From positions 43,148 through 107,147 of the forward strand of contig CAJOEM010000003.1 in assembly GCA_905233725.1 (NCBI GenBank): 64,000 nucleotides of DNA, written 5' to 3'. A program made the translations under genes and the position numbers. The notes under the pieces were generated by a model. It was not told where the DNA came from. It searched no databases and was given only the letters and a program-made list of their open reading frames with translations. Every line of letters starts with the position of its first letter. Positions within the stretch are counted from its first letter, which is position 1. Below, piece by piece: positions 35,174 to 44,430 of the stretch. This stretch comes from an uncultured Synergistales bacterium. GTDB taxonomy: Bacteria > Synergistota > Synergistia > Synergistales > Aminobacteriaceae.

Positions 35174-37252
35174 TCACGCCGTAATAGCAAGTTCAAGAGC
35201 ATTCCCCAATCTACGCAGCAATTCGCTTTTCAACGCCGGTTCAGATTCCAGATTCGCATCTTCTGAGAGCAAGTCAATCGCCTCTTTACGCGCAACTCTT
35301 AGAATCTTGTAATCCCGCAGCAAATTCGCAACTCTGAAATCCGTCACGCCATGTTGGTGCACGCCGCAAATTTCACCCGGTCCACGCTGAAACAGGTCCA
35401 TCTCGGATAATCTGAATCCGTTGGAAATTTTCGTCATGAACTCGATTCGCTTGCGTCCGTCACCAGTCGTCGAGGCACCGAACAGCAACACGCACGTACT
35501 CGCAGATTTTCCACGGCCGATTCTTCCGCGCAACTGGTGCAACTGAGCCAGACCGAATTGTCCAGCGTCCTCGATTATCATCAACGTAGCATTCGGAACG
35601 TCAACGCCGACTTCGATCACAACCGTCGAGACCAGCAAATCAATTTTCCCGTCCGAGAACTCCTGCATGATGCGTTTTTTCTCGTCACCGGACATTTGCC
35701 CGTGAAGCATCTCCACTTTGAAGAACTCACCGTCATGCGAGAATTTCTGCAAGTCACGGAATCTTGAAGTCACAGCACTCAAGCCTCTGTCGCCCTCTTC
35801 AATCGTTGGACATACCCAGTAAACCTGATGTTTCTCAACAATCGCGTCGTGAATCATTTTTGCGAGTCTGCGTGTGTCGCGTGAGTCTATCGCGATCGTC
35901 TCGATTTTCTCACGGCCTGGTGGCATCTCGTCAATCTCGGAGACTGCTAAATCCCCGTAATTCGACATGACAATCGTTCTTGGAATCGGTGTTGCTGTCA
36001 TGGATAATACGTGCGGAGAAATTCCTTTTGAGGCAAGAGCGTTACGCTGCAAAACTCCGAATCTGTGCTGCTCGTCGATTATCACAAGTCCAAGTTCACG
36101 AAAATTCACTTGTTCTGCGAAAATTGCGTGTGTTCCTACGATGACGTTTATTTCGCCATTTTCGAGCGATTCTAGAATAATTTTGCGCTCAGATTGTTTC
36201 ATGCTTCCGGTCAATAATGCGGTTTTAATTCCCAACGGTTCGAGACTTTTCTGCAACTTTATGAAATGTTGATCTGCCAGAACTTCAGTCGGAGCCATGA
36301 ACGCAGCCTGAACTCCTGAGTCAATCGCCGCCAGAATCGCACAGAATGCAACCAGAGTTTTCCCTGAACCAACGTCACCCTGAAGCAAGCGATTCATCGG
36401 GAAGTCTTTTTCTAAATCCGCGAATATCTCACTTATAACTCGTTCTTGAGCGTTCGTGAGTGTAAATTGCAAATCATTTCTGAACGCTTCGTAATATTTC
36501 CCTGGTTTGATTCGAATGGATTTGTTAGCGTATTGCAAGTAATAATTTCGTCGCATTAATATTCCGCATTGAAGCAAGAACAGCTCATCGAATGCAAGCC
36601 TGCTGCGTGCGCGTCTGTACATAGTTGCGTTAAGTGGATTGTGAATCTGAATTAGTGCCTCTCGAAGACTGAGCATTTTGTATTTATCCAGAATTTTTTG
36701 CGGCAAAAACTCGTCCAGGCAAATATCCGAGTATGCTTTGAACGCTTTGTCAATCAATTTTGCTATCGAGTTCTGTGACAAGTCCGCGTTTGCTGCGTAA
36801 ATCGGGAAAATTCTGCCGATAATCGTCGGAGGTGCGTATTCGTCCATGACTTCGAATTTCGGGTGTGTGACGCAAAGTTCGCCGTTAAATTCCGAGGCTT
36901 TACCGTAGAATGCGATTTTCGAGTTATATTCAAAGCATTGAGCGATTCGTGCTGAGAACCAGGTTGCTTTGATTTTGCCGGTTCCGTCACTTATGGTTGC
37001 TTCGGTCAAATCGTGTGCGTAATCAGTTTTGTAGCTTGTGACCATTGCCAGCGCGCAAAAAAACTGACCGTTCTGTACGTCCTTGAGTTGAATGACTTTC
37101 TGACGGTCTTCGTATCTTCTCGGAATAAAGAAAAACAGATCTTCGATAGTGCGAATATTCAGTTTTGAGAGAGCGTATGCTGTTTTTCTGCCAACTCCGC
37201 TAATATTTGTGACGGGTGTTTCGATCTCGAAAAAATTTTCTTCTTGCGGCAT
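35174..37252 (-). CDS. recG: ATP-dependent DNA helicase RecG
   Basis: A branch-migration helicase (692 residues). An N-terminal helix-hairpin-helix (ISGVGRKTAYALSKLNI) and wedge OB domain (TSYKTDY..., FYGKASEFNGELCVTHPKFE) precede an SF2 core: Walker A LLQGDVGSGKTLVAF, DEQHRFG (DExH), MTATPIPRT, and LLVSTVVIEVGVDVPNATLMII with QLHQLRGRIGRG. The ATG overlaps the divIVA stop (TAATG). Confidence 0.97.
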   Translation of the reverse strand: MPQEENFFEIETPVTNISGVGRKTAYALSKLNIRTIEDLFFFIPRRYEDRQKVIQLKDVQNGQFFCALAMVTSYKTDYAHDLTEATISDGTGKIKATWFSARIAQCFEYNSKIAFYGKASEFNGELCVTHPKFEVMDEYAPPTIIGRIFPIYAANADLSQNSIAKLIDKAFKAYSDICLDEFLPQKILDKYKMLSLREALIQIHNPLNATMYRRARSRLAFDELFLLQCGILMRRNYYLQYANKSIRIKPGKYYEAFRNDLQFTLTNAQERVISEIFADLEKDFPMNRLLQGDVGSGKTLVAFCAILAAIDSGVQAAFMAPTEVLADQHFIKLQKSLEPLGIKTALLTGSMKQSERKIILESLENGEINVIVGTHAIFAEQVNFRELGLVIIDEQHRFGVLQRNALASKGISPHVLSMTATPIPRTIVMSNYGDLAVSEIDEMPPGREKIETIAIDSRDTRRLAKMIHDAIVEKHQVYWVCPTIEEGDRGLSAVTSRFRDLQKFSHDGEFFKVEMLHGQMSGDEKKRIMQEFSDGKIDLLVSTVVIEVGVDVPNATLMIIEDAGQFGLAQLHQLRGRIGRGKSASTCVLLFGASTTGDGRKRIEFMTKISNGFRLSEMDLFQRGPGEICGVHQHGVTDFRVANLLRDYKILRVARKEAIDLLSEDANLESEPALKSELLRRLGNALELAITA

Positions 37253-38106
37253 TAACCCTCTTGAGGCAAATTTGCATTTGGTGTTGCGTTTCCCTGATCG
37301 AGATTCTCGTGTTCGTCCAGCATTCTCGACAAGTCCCGTTCTTCCTGATTATCCTGCGCGTAATATTGCGATGTTTCGTGTGGTTCGGCTTCTGCGTCTG
37401 CTTCCTGCTGAGCCTTATCAATCGTGCGCCCGAAATCCAGCAAGAGTGACACAGTATCTTTCAGGAATTGCTGTTTTCTCATGTACAGGAACTTGATCTG
37501 ATTCTCGTATTCTTCGACATCTTTTGCAGCTTCATTTACGATTCTGCGAGCCTCGACGCGTGCTTGAGCGAGTATGTCATCAGCCTGTAATTTTGCCTCG
37601 TTGCGCTTATCCTGAAGCTCGTTCTCAATATTTGCGCGGATTTGTTCGGTCTTGAGAGTTTTCTCTTTGGATTCTTTTATAATATCATCAGCGGTATTTT
37701 TTGCACGGGCAAGTATTTCAGCGGCTTTTTTCTCAGCGTCATCGATTCTGGATTGGACTTTCTCGTCTGCGCCGGTGATTAATTTTGAAGCTTCGAGATT
37801 TGCGTCCGAGAGAATCTTTTCCGTGCGGTTTTTCGCCTGAGCTTCCATGTCATTTGCGGCTTTGCGTGCCTGAATCAGTGCGTCTTTGATCATGTCCGAC
37901 ATGGATTGCTGTTTCTGAACGTATTCTTCGAGTTCACGGATTCGTGCGTCTTTTTCTTCGATTTGTTCAGCGTAGACTTCGAGATCATCTGCAACTTGAT
38001 TCAAAAAATCCTCAACTTCGGCAATCGCGTAGCCACCAAAACGAACTTTCTTGAAGACTTTTATCTCGACATCTTTTGCCGTCAATAATTCCATGTTATC
38101 TGACAT
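37252..38106 (-). CDS. divIVA: DivIVA-domain protein
   Basis: A 284-residue protein. The N-terminal DivIVA lipid-binding motif (about residues 8-40: LTAKDVEIKVFKKVRFGGYA, then EVEDFLNQV) is followed by a very long coiled coil to about 225 and a disordered Gln/Glu-rich tail. It probably marks curved membrane (poles, septum). The neighbour sepF overlaps, supporting a division role. DivIVA is more typical of monoderms, but it also occurs in some diderm clades. Confidence 0.9.
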   Translation of the reverse strand: MSDNMELLTAKDVEIKVFKKVRFGGYAIAEVEDFLNQVADDLEVYAEQIEEKDARIRELEEYVQKQQSMSDMIKDALIQARKAANDMEAQAKNRTEKILSDANLEASKLITGADEKVQSRIDDAEKKAAEILARAKNTADDIIKESKEKTLKTEQIRANIENELQDKRNEAKLQADDILAQARVEARRIVNEAAKDVEEYENQIKFLYMRKQQFLKDTVSLLLDFGRTIDKAQQEADAEAEPHETSQYYAQDNQEERDLSRMLDEHENLDQGNATPNANLPQEG

Positions 38107-38600
38107 TACAAATCACGCTCCTGCATAGAAATTCCGGGTTTGTCATTTTCTGATTCTTCCTCGGGAAGTGTGACAAACATTTTCGCATGTGGCACGACGA
38201 TATATTGCGATGGCTCTATGAACTCAATCTCACCGCCGCGGTTAAAAGCCATGCCGCCCATGAAAGTGATAAATCTGCGGCCTTCTTCTTCGAAATCACG
38301 CTGGGATAATTCGTGCAAATCGAGCAGCAACATCGTGCCGCTATTAAACGCATCTCGCAAAACTTTTTTCTCTTGATCATTGGGAATGCCTTTGAACATG
38401 ATTAACGCCGGGGAATTTCTGTCATGATTCGGATTCGAATCGCGTGCGTCATCTGGTTCTCTGCGCCGTGTGTTTCGTGAAGAATTTTGCGAACCTGATC
38501 TTGAGCCGGATCGTGATTTGCTGTTTTCGTAATCATCGTTCTCGTCATAATCGTCGTCGTCGGTTTCAAACCCCAAGAACTTCATCAAATTCAATTTCAA
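38106..38600 (-). CDS. sepF: Cell division protein SepF
   Basis: The C-terminal SepF domain (about 75-150) reads LRDAFNSGTMLLLDLHELS, FITFMGGMAFNRGGEIEFIE and SQYIVVPHAKMFV. The N-terminal part is an amphipathic start (KLNLMKFLGF) and an acidic, disordered DDDDYDENDDY linker. The best start is a TTG (38600), because AAAGGAG lies 5 bases upstream of it; the track ATG is 7 codons earlier and overlaps the ribosome-binding site. SepF tethers FtsZ to the membrane. Confidence 0.88.
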   Translation of the reverse strand: MKLNLMKFLGFETDDDDYDENDDYENSKSRSGSRSGSQNSSRNTRRREPDDARDSNPNHDRNSPALIMFKGIPNDQEKKVLRDAFNSGTMLLLDLHELSQRDFEEEGRRFITFMGGMAFNRGGEIEFIEPSQYIVVPHAKMFVTLPEEESENDKPGISMQERDL

Positions 38601-38703
38601 AATCGCTCCTTTGTATTGCATGTGATAAAAATATCAAAACCTTCAAGAATTATATCAAGAAAGTCGCGCGAAACAACTTTGCAAATAATAACGAATAATC
38701 AGC

Positions 38704-38732
38704 TTGCGATTGCTAAATTTCTGTGCTATTCT
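38704..38732 (+). promoter_or_regulatory. Promoter of the decarboxylase operon
   Basis: TTGCGA (38704-38709) and TATTCT (38727-38732) with a 17-base spacer, about 58 bases upstream of the carboxyltransferase ATG. A strong AGGAGGAG-like ribosome-binding site follows (aaaggaggagaagg). Confidence 0.6.
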
Positions 38733-38789
38733 GAGTCGTCGGAGAATATTTTTTGAAAAATCTCTTAACAAAGGAGGAGAAGGATTTAC

Positions 38790-40349
38790 ATGGCATTAAA
38801 AACTATCGAAGAACTTTGCGATGAACTTTCCGAGAGACGCAAATCGGCGAGTTTGGGCGGAGGTCAGGAAGCGATTAACAAGCAAAAATCGAAAGACAAG
38901 GGAACAGCTCGCGAACGAATCGATTGGCTGTTAGATCCGGGAACATTTGTCGAAGTTGATGAGTTCGTAACACATCGCTGCACAAATTTCGATCTTGATT
39001 CAAGAAAACCGCTCGGTGATGGTGTCGTTACAGGTTGGGGCGAAATTGACGGGCGAAAAGTTTTCATTTACAGTCAGGATTTCACAGTTTTTGGCGGCTC
39101 AATCGGCGAACGTCACGCGGAGAAAATCTGCAAAATTCTCGACATGGCTATGGAATCAGGCTGTCCGGTCATCGGCATAAACGATTCCGGCGGCGCAAGA
39201 ATTCAGGAAGGCGTTGACTCACTCAACGGTTACGGGAAAATCTTCAAGCGAAACACTCTCGCAAGCGGCGTAATTCCGCAGATTTCCGTTATCATGGGAC
39301 CAACAGCTGGCGGCGCAGTTTACAGTCCAGCACTGACAGACTATATTTTCATGGTCGACAAAACGAGCATCATGCACATCACGGGTCCTGCAGTAATCAA
39401 AGCAGTCACTGGCGAAACGATCACAAGCGAAGAACTCGGCGGCGCAAAGACTCATAACACCAAGAGCGGTGTCGCACACTTCGAAGCTAAAGACGAGCAG
39501 GAATGTTTCGAACAGATTCGCAAAATCTTGTCGTACTTGCCGTCGAATAATCTCGAGGACGCACCGTTCAGACCGACGAATGACAACGTAGAACGCGCTG
39601 ATGATTCCCTGCGTCAAGTCGTACCCGTAAACACGAACAAAGAATATGACGTTCATGACGTGCTCACGAAAATTTTCGATGATGCAGAATTTACCGAAGT
39701 GCAGGCAGGTTTCGCGAAAAATATCGTAATCGGCTACGGAAGAATTGGCGGAAAAACTGTCGGAGTAGTCGCGAATAATCCGGACGAAATGGCAGGCTGT
39801 CTCGACATCGACGCTTCAGATAAAGCCTCAAGATTCGTCAGACATTGTGATGCGTTCAACATTCCAATCGTGACTTTCGTTGATGTGCCCGGATATTTGC
39901 CCGGCGTTAATCAGGAACAGGGCGGAATAATTCGCAAAGGCGCAAAATTATTATATGCGTACAGTGAAGCAACAGTTCCGTTAATCACGGTTATCATGCG
40001 CAAGGCTTACGGTGGAGCGTATCTGGCAATGAGCAGCAAGGCTCTCGGAGCGGATTTTGTTTTCTCGTGGCCTCAGGCAGAAATCGCAGTCATGGGTGCA
40101 GAAGGCGCAGCTAGCATCGTCTTCAAGAAAGAAATCGAAAATTCCGAAGACCCCAGCGCAACACGCCTCGAAAAAATCGACGAATATCGCAAGACTTTCT
40201 CGAATCCGTACGTTGCAGCCGAGCGTGGATTTGTTGACCGCGTAATTCTCCCCGAAGAAACTCGACACGCAATTTACGAGGCACTCTCCGGGATCGAAAA
40301 CAAGCGACAGTCAAGACCCAGCAAGAAACACGGCGTGATCCCTCACTAG
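38790..40349 (+). CDS. mmdA: Methylmalonyl-CoA decarboxylase / acyl-CoA carboxylase, carboxyltransferase subunit
   Basis: A 519-residue crotonase-fold carboxyltransferase. The N half has GTARERIDWLLD, GGSIGERHAEKI and the acyl-CoA oxyanion motif GINDSGGARIQEGVDSL with MGPTAGGAVYSP. The C half has FVDVPGYLPGVNQEQGGIIRKGAKLLYA and MRKAYGGAYLAMSSK. It moves carboxyl between methylmalonyl- or propionyl-CoA and biotin. Two small genes downstream encode a membrane anchor and a biotin carrier, as in sodium-pumping methylmalonyl-CoA decarboxylase. The ion-translocating beta subunit is not here. Confidence 0.92.
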   Translation: MALKTIEELCDELSERRKSASLGGGQEAINKQKSKDKGTARERIDWLLDPGTFVEVDEFVTHRCTNFDLDSRKPLGDGVVTGWGEIDGRKVFIYSQDFTVFGGSIGERHAEKICKILDMAMESGCPVIGINDSGGARIQEGVDSLNGYGKIFKRNTLASGVIPQISVIMGPTAGGAVYSPALTDYIFMVDKTSIMHITGPAVIKAVTGETITSEELGGAKTHNTKSGVAHFEAKDEQECFEQIRKILSYLPSNNLEDAPFRPTNDNVERADDSLRQVVPVNTNKEYDVHDVLTKIFDDAEFTEVQAGFAKNIVIGYGRIGGKTVGVVANNPDEMAGCLDIDASDKASRFVRHCDAFNIPIVTFVDVPGYLPGVNQEQGGIIRKGAKLLYAYSEATVPLITVIMRKAYGGAYLAMSSKALGADFVFSWPQAEIAVMGAEGAASIVFKKEIENSEDPSATRLEKIDEYRKTFSNPYVAAERGFVDRVILPEETRHAIYEALSGIENKRQSRPSKKHGVIPH

Positions 40350-40426
40350 AATATAAATCTCAGTTTCACACTTACATCTTACGAATTTTTACGAATTTTT
40401 ATGATTTTTATGAAGGAGGAAATGTT

Positions 40427-40849
40427 ATGCACTTTGAAGGACTTGCAGGCGCGATTAACGTGAGTATAGTTGCGTTCTCGATAGTGTTCGGAGTTTTGCT
40501 CGTTCTCACCGGAACAATCTTCGCGATGAAACTTTTCGCCGGTTCGGGCGCTGAAAAAAAAAATGAAGTAACACCAGCTCCAGCCAAGCCCGCAGCTAAA
40601 CCAGCCGCACCAGTCGCGCAGATTTCACCAGTTGCCCAAGTTTCTCAAATCGACAACAAGAAACTCGTCGCAGCAATCACGGCAGCAATCGTGAAATTCT
40701 CAGGCAGCAATAATTTCAGGATTCTCTCAGTCACGCCTGAAGCACAGGGATTTGCAGCAGCAAGCGCAACGTTCAGACCTGTCAGTCGCTGGAAGACTGC
40801 TGGAATGCTCGCGCTGAATAATAACGGGCTAGTTCGCAAATGGAAATAG
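40427..40849 (+). CDS. mmdD: Sodium-pump decarboxylase small subunit (OadG/MmdD-like)
   Basis: A 140-residue protein with one N-terminal transmembrane helix (INVSIVAFSIVFGVLLVLTGTIF), an Ala/Pro-rich linker (PAPAKPAAKPAAPVAQ) and a C-terminal conserved patch (KLVAAITAAIVKFSG...WKTAGML). This is the MmdD/OadG layout that anchors the carboxyltransferase to the beta subunit. A strong AAGGAGGAA site precedes the ATG. Upstream, the unit acgaattttt is tandemly repeated at 40381-40400. Confidence 0.85.
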   Translation: MHFEGLAGAINVSIVAFSIVFGVLLVLTGTIFAMKLFAGSGAEKKNEVTPAPAKPAAKPAAPVAQISPVAQVSQIDNKKLVAAITAAIVKFSGSNNFRILSVTPEAQGFAAASATFRPVSRWKTAGMLALNNNGLVRKWK

Positions 40850-40890
40850 AATGTGAATAATTATAAATAAACTCGAAAGGAGATTTTAAC

Positions 40891-41316
40891 GTGAATAAGT
40901 ATAGAGTAATTGTTGATGGCACGGCGTACACCGTCGAAGTTGAAGACCTCGGGACAAGTTCCGCACCAGTTGCGGCAGCTCCTGCACCAGCTCCTGTAGC
41001 AACACCTGCAGCCGCTCCGGCACCAGTTGCAGCTCCGGCTCCTGCTCCAGCGGCTCCTGCAGCCCCAGCTCCGGCACCAGCACCGGCTCCAGTCAGTGAA
41101 GGCGCAAGCACAGTCACAGCTCCGATGCCTGGGAAAATTCTCAGCGTGAAAGTCAATGTCGGCGACACAGTCAACAACGGCGATCTCGTAATCATGCTCG
41201 AAGCCATGAAGATGGAAAATGAAGTCTTCGCAACGGCATCAGGCAAAGTAACTGAAGTTCGCGTGAAATCCGGCGACAGCGTCAATACCGACGACGTATT
41301 ACTGGTTATCGCGTAG
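40891..41316 (+). CDS. mmdC: Biotin carboxyl carrier protein of the decarboxylase
   Basis: A 141-residue protein. A short N-terminal beta region (MNKYRVIVDGTAYTVEVE), a long Ala/Pro linker (about residues 30-68) and a C-terminal biotinyl domain with the biotin-accepting lysine in MLEAMKMENEV (about residue 107). The start is GTG behind AAAGGAGA. It is the last gene before a terminator. Confidence 0.93.
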   Translation: MNKYRVIVDGTAYTVEVEDLGTSSAPVAAAPAPAPVATPAAAPAPVAAPAPAPAAPAAPAPAPAPAPVSEGASTVTAPMPGKILSVKVNVGDTVNNGDLVIMLEAMKMENEVFATASGKVTEVRVKSGDSVNTDDVLLVIA

Positions 41317-41356
41317 AAATAAATAATAAATTACTAATAGCGCAAATATACAAAAC

Positions 41357-41389
41357 AAGCCGTCACTCAATAACAAGTGGCGGTTTTTT
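41357..41389 (+). terminator. Intrinsic terminator after the decarboxylase operon
   Basis: aagccgtcact pairs with agtggcggttt (11 bp with G-U pairs), 8-base loop, then TTTTTT. It may also serve the convergent hisA transcript, whose side has a weaker T-rich tail. Confidence 0.85.
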
Positions 41390-41423
41390 CTTGGCTGTGA
41401 TTGCGTTATGATTATAATTGCGA

Positions 41424-42140
41424 TTATGACTCAGAGATTGCGATTGCGTCCTTGAGATTTATAGCTCCGTTGTAGTATGCCCTGCCAATTATCGCTCCGT
41501 AAACTCCGAGGCGGTGCAAATTCTTCACGTCATCAAGCGAACTCACGCCTCCAGACGCTATGAAATTTATCCCGGAGAATTGCTGCAGCTCGCGATATAA
41601 TTCCAGATTCGTCCCTGACATCGTGCCATCTCGCGAAATATCCGTGCAAATCACGTACTTGACATCAGCAGCTCTCATTCGTGCGAAAAATTCCAATATG
41701 CTGACTTTCACACTCTCCTGCCAGCCTTTAATCGCAAGTTTACTCCCACGCAAGTCAATGCCGACAGCGATTTTTTCCCCGAAGACTTTCACAGCGTCCT
41801 CGACGAATTTCTCCTGAGTTACCGCAGCTGTGCCGATGATTACGCGATCGATTCCTGCCTGAACATAGCGTTTTATCGCAGCAAAATCTCGAATGCCGCC
41901 GCCAACTTCGCATGATAAATTTGTCATTTGCTTTATACGCTTGATTACTTCGAAGTTTATCACGTCACCGGATTTCGCACCGTCCAAGTCCACAATATGC
42001 AGCCATTTCGCGCCCTGATTCCGAAAATTCAACGCAGCATTCAGCGGATCATGATTATAAACCGTGACTTCAGAATAATCGCCGCGCATTAACCTGACAA
42101 CTTTGCCGTTCAAAAGATCTATCGCAGGAAGTATTATCAT
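41424..42140 (-). CDS. hisA: Phosphoribosylformimino-AICAR ribotide isomerase
   Basis: A 238-residue TIM barrel of histidine synthesis. It has ILPAIDLLNGKVVRL with the catalytic first Asp, VDLDGAKSG, EVGGGIRDF, the second Asp region CTDISRDGTMSG, and ASGGVSSLDDV. It lies 3 bases downstream of hisH. No other his genes are in the window. Confidence 0.95.
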   Translation of the reverse strand: MIILPAIDLLNGKVVRLMRGDYSEVTVYNHDPLNAALNFRNQGAKWLHIVDLDGAKSGDVINFEVIKRIKQMTNLSCEVGGGIRDFAAIKRYVQAGIDRVIIGTAAVTQEKFVEDAVKVFGEKIAVGIDLRGSKLAIKGWQESVKVSILEFFARMRAADVKYVICTDISRDGTMSGTNLELYRELQQFSGINFIASGGVSSLDDVKNLHRLGVYGAIIGRAYYNGAINLKDAIAISES

Positions 42141-42143
42141 GTT

Positions 42144-42779
42144 CTAAACAACTCCCATTTCACAAAAATTCCTGAGAATCTGCAAGCCAACTTCGCCGCT
42201 CTTCTCCGGATGAAACTGCACGCCGAATATATTCTCACGCCTGACTGAAGCCGTCAATAATGCGCCATACTCAACTTCTGACGAGACATATTTTCTTTCA
42301 CAAAACGCCGCGTAAGAATGCACGAAATACACGTGTGAGCCATCTGGGATATTCTTGAACAACGGGTCATGAGCTTGATCTTGATTTATAATTAACGCGT
42401 TCCAGCCAATCTGTGGAATTTTTAGACCTGAATCTTTCGGCAAGACTTCAGAAATCGCGCGAACCGAGCCGGGAATAAAGCCAAGTCCAACATGCTCCCC
42501 GAACTCGAAGCTCCTGTCGAATAATAATTGCATTCCGACGCAAATTCCCAAAAGCGGAACTTTTTTCCCGAACGCGGCATTCTTCAACGGCACATCTAGA
42601 CCGGACGCGAATAATTTCTCCGCAGCATCACCGAACGCGCCAACTCCGGGTAAAATTATGCGTGACGCGCACAAAATCTCGTTTGCATCCGACGTAACAT
42701 TCACATCATAGCCAATTTTCCGAAACGAACTCTCAAGCGAGAACAAATTCCCAACACCGTAATTTACGATTGCGATCAT
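42144..42779 (-). CDS. hisH: Imidazole glycerol phosphate synthase glutaminase subunit
   Basis: A 211-residue class I glutamine amidotransferase. N-terminal YGVGNLFSLESSF, oxyanion motif LPGVGAFGDA, nucleophile Cys in LLGICVGMQLLFD, and His-x-Glu in GVQFHPEKSGEVG. It supplies ammonia to HisF, which is not adjacent. The 176-base gap upstream (42780-42955) holds a TATAAT-like box and a lone CRISPR-like repeat. Confidence 0.95.
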   Translation of the reverse strand: MIAIVNYGVGNLFSLESSFRKIGYDVNVTSDANEILCASRIILPGVGAFGDAAEKLFASGLDVPLKNAAFGKKVPLLGICVGMQLLFDRSFEFGEHVGLGFIPGSVRAISEVLPKDSGLKIPQIGWNALIINQDQAHDPLFKNIPDGSHVYFVHSYAAFCERKYVSSEVEYGALLTASVRRENIFGVQFHPEKSGEVGLQILRNFCEMGVV

Positions 42780-42835
42780 AATATACTATTTCACCCATGA
42801 TTATAAAATTCTGCCGTCTCTGGAAAGAGGATCGA

Positions 42836-42863
42836 GGATCACCCCAGCGTGTGCGGAGAACAG
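42836..42863 (+). CRISPR. Solitary type I-E-like CRISPR repeat (degenerate)
   Basis: A single 28-base unit (core cgtgtgcgg, ending agaacag) lies between hisH and the MATE gene. It differs from the second copy at 44403 by three bases, two of which damage the palindrome (CCCCAGC...GCGGAG). No further repeats at 60-62 base spacing and no cas genes are present, so it is not an array. Confidence 0.75.
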
Positions 42864-42955
42864 CTGCCGATAATATTTTAGTAAGTTCAGGAAATCTCGT
42901 CAAGCAATAAACGCTACTGAGAAGCAATCTCTCAACTCCGCTGCGATTAACAATT

Positions 42956-44341
42956 TCACGCCCGCAATTCCCGAAACGTTCTCGCAATCACAAGCGCAGC
43001 AATCGCGAACGTCAGCGCATCAGAAAGCGGCATAGAATATAGTACACCGTCCAGCGCAAAAAATACAGGCAACAAAATCGTAAATCCAACGCCGAATAAT
43101 ATCTCACGTATCATCGAAATCAAAGTCGAAGCCAGAGCCTTACCTAACGACTGCAAATATATAAACGTACCCTTGTTAATCACCGCGAAAATTATCATGC
43201 AAAGATATATCCGGAAACTTTTCACCGCAAATTCCGTATAATGCACGCTCTCGTTACCAGCTCCGAAAATTCCGATTAAATCTCTCGGGAAAAATTCGAC
43301 AATCAATAACGCTACAAATCCCAGAACAAATTCGCACGTCAGCAGCAGCTTGAACAGACTCAACGCACGATCACGCCTGCCAGCACCGATATTATAGCCA
43401 ACAATCGGGATACAGCCAGCAGCCATTCCAACAGAAATCGATATAACAATCTGGAAAAATTTCATCACTATACCAACAACAGCCATCGGTATCTGCGCAA
43501 ATTCTGCCCGCCCGAAAATCTCATCACGCAATCCGTACTCACGAAGCATATTATTCACGGCAGCCATGGACATAACAACCGAAATCTGTGACAAGAAGCT
43601 CGTGATTCCCAACGGCAAATATTTTCGCAGCAAATCTGGATATATGCCGAAATCTTCACGTGTAAGTTTCACGGACTTCATGTGGCACATGTAATACACT
43701 GAGATTATCACCGTCAGAATTTGTCCCAGCACCGTAGCAATCGCAGCTCCAGCCATTCCCATTCTCAACGGGAATATAAATATCGGGTCGAGAATTATAT
43801 TCAGAATTGCCCCTGCCAAAGTCGCAAACATTGCAAAGCCAGGACTGCCATCAGAGCGAATTATCGGGTTCATAGCCTGTCCCAACATGTAGAACGGCAC
43901 ACCCAACGCTATACAGAAAAAATATTCCTGCGCAAGCCTGAAAGTTTCAGAATTTACTCCGCCACCGAACGCGTAAATAATCCAGTCCATGAACGCGAAA
44001 TACACGCCCGTCAAAATCACACTCGAAATCAAGCATGACACAATCGCACTGCCGATACTGCACGCAGCTTCATCAATCTTGCCAGCTCCGAGCGAAATAC
44101 TCACGAACGCACAACAGCCATCACCGAGCATAACAGCTATTGACAACGCAATAATCGTCAACGGAAATATAACGTTATTAGCGGCGTTTCCGTATGAGCC
44201 AAGATAACTCGCATTAGCTATGAATATCTGGTCAACGATGTTATACAACGCAGCAACAAGCAACGAAATCACACACGGAACAGAAAATTTTCGCATCAAC
44301 TTCGCTACGGGCAGTTCCAAAAGAAATTTGTTATTATCCAA
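42956..44341 (-). CDS. MATE-family multidrug/Na+ antiporter
   Basis: A 461-residue, roughly 12-helix transporter. It starts with FLLELPVAKLMRKFSVPCVISLLV, and the first MATE repeat shows IVDQIFIANASYLG. The second repeat begins near LPLGITSFLSQISVVM. The start is TTG at 44341, because AGGAGTG lies 7 bases upstream. The longer track frame runs through the CRISPR-like repeat (its VPRTRGGAP is repeat translation) and is not the real N-terminus. The gene is bracketed by two same-orientation CRISPR-like repeats. Confidence 0.93.
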   Translation of the reverse strand: MDNNKFLLELPVAKLMRKFSVPCVISLLVAALYNIVDQIFIANASYLGSYGNAANNVIFPLTIIALSIAVMLGDGCCAFVSISLGAGKIDEAACSIGSAIVSCLISSVILTGVYFAFMDWIIYAFGGGVNSETFRLAQEYFFCIALGVPFYMLGQAMNPIIRSDGSPGFAMFATLAGAILNIILDPIFIFPLRMGMAGAAIATVLGQILTVIISVYYMCHMKSVKLTREDFGIYPDLLRKYLPLGITSFLSQISVVMSMAAVNNMLREYGLRDEIFGRAEFAQIPMAVVGIVMKFFQIVISISVGMAAGCIPIVGYNIGAGRRDRALSLFKLLLTCEFVLGFVALLIVEFFPRDLIGIFGAGNESVHYTEFAVKSFRIYLCMIIFAVINKGTFIYLQSLGKALASTLISMIREILFGVGFTILLPVFFALDGVLYSMPLSDALTFAIAALVIARTFRELRA

Positions 44342-44402
44342 AATACTACACTCCTGATTTTTTGCATATAAAAACGAGCTGCACAAACTGGATTTACGCA
44401 GA

Positions 44403-44430
44403 GGAGCACCCCCGCGTGTGCGGGGAACAG
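44403..44430 (+). CRISPR. Solitary type I-E-like CRISPR repeat (intact palindrome)
   Basis: A 28-base unit with core cccccgcgtgtgcgggg and end gaacag, the classic type I-E repeat form. It lies between the divergent MATE gene and the dynamin cluster, in the same orientation as the copy at 42836. The 20 bases just after it (from 44431) match, at 16 of 20 positions, the opposite strand about 45 bases upstream (44368-44387). Confidence 0.85.
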
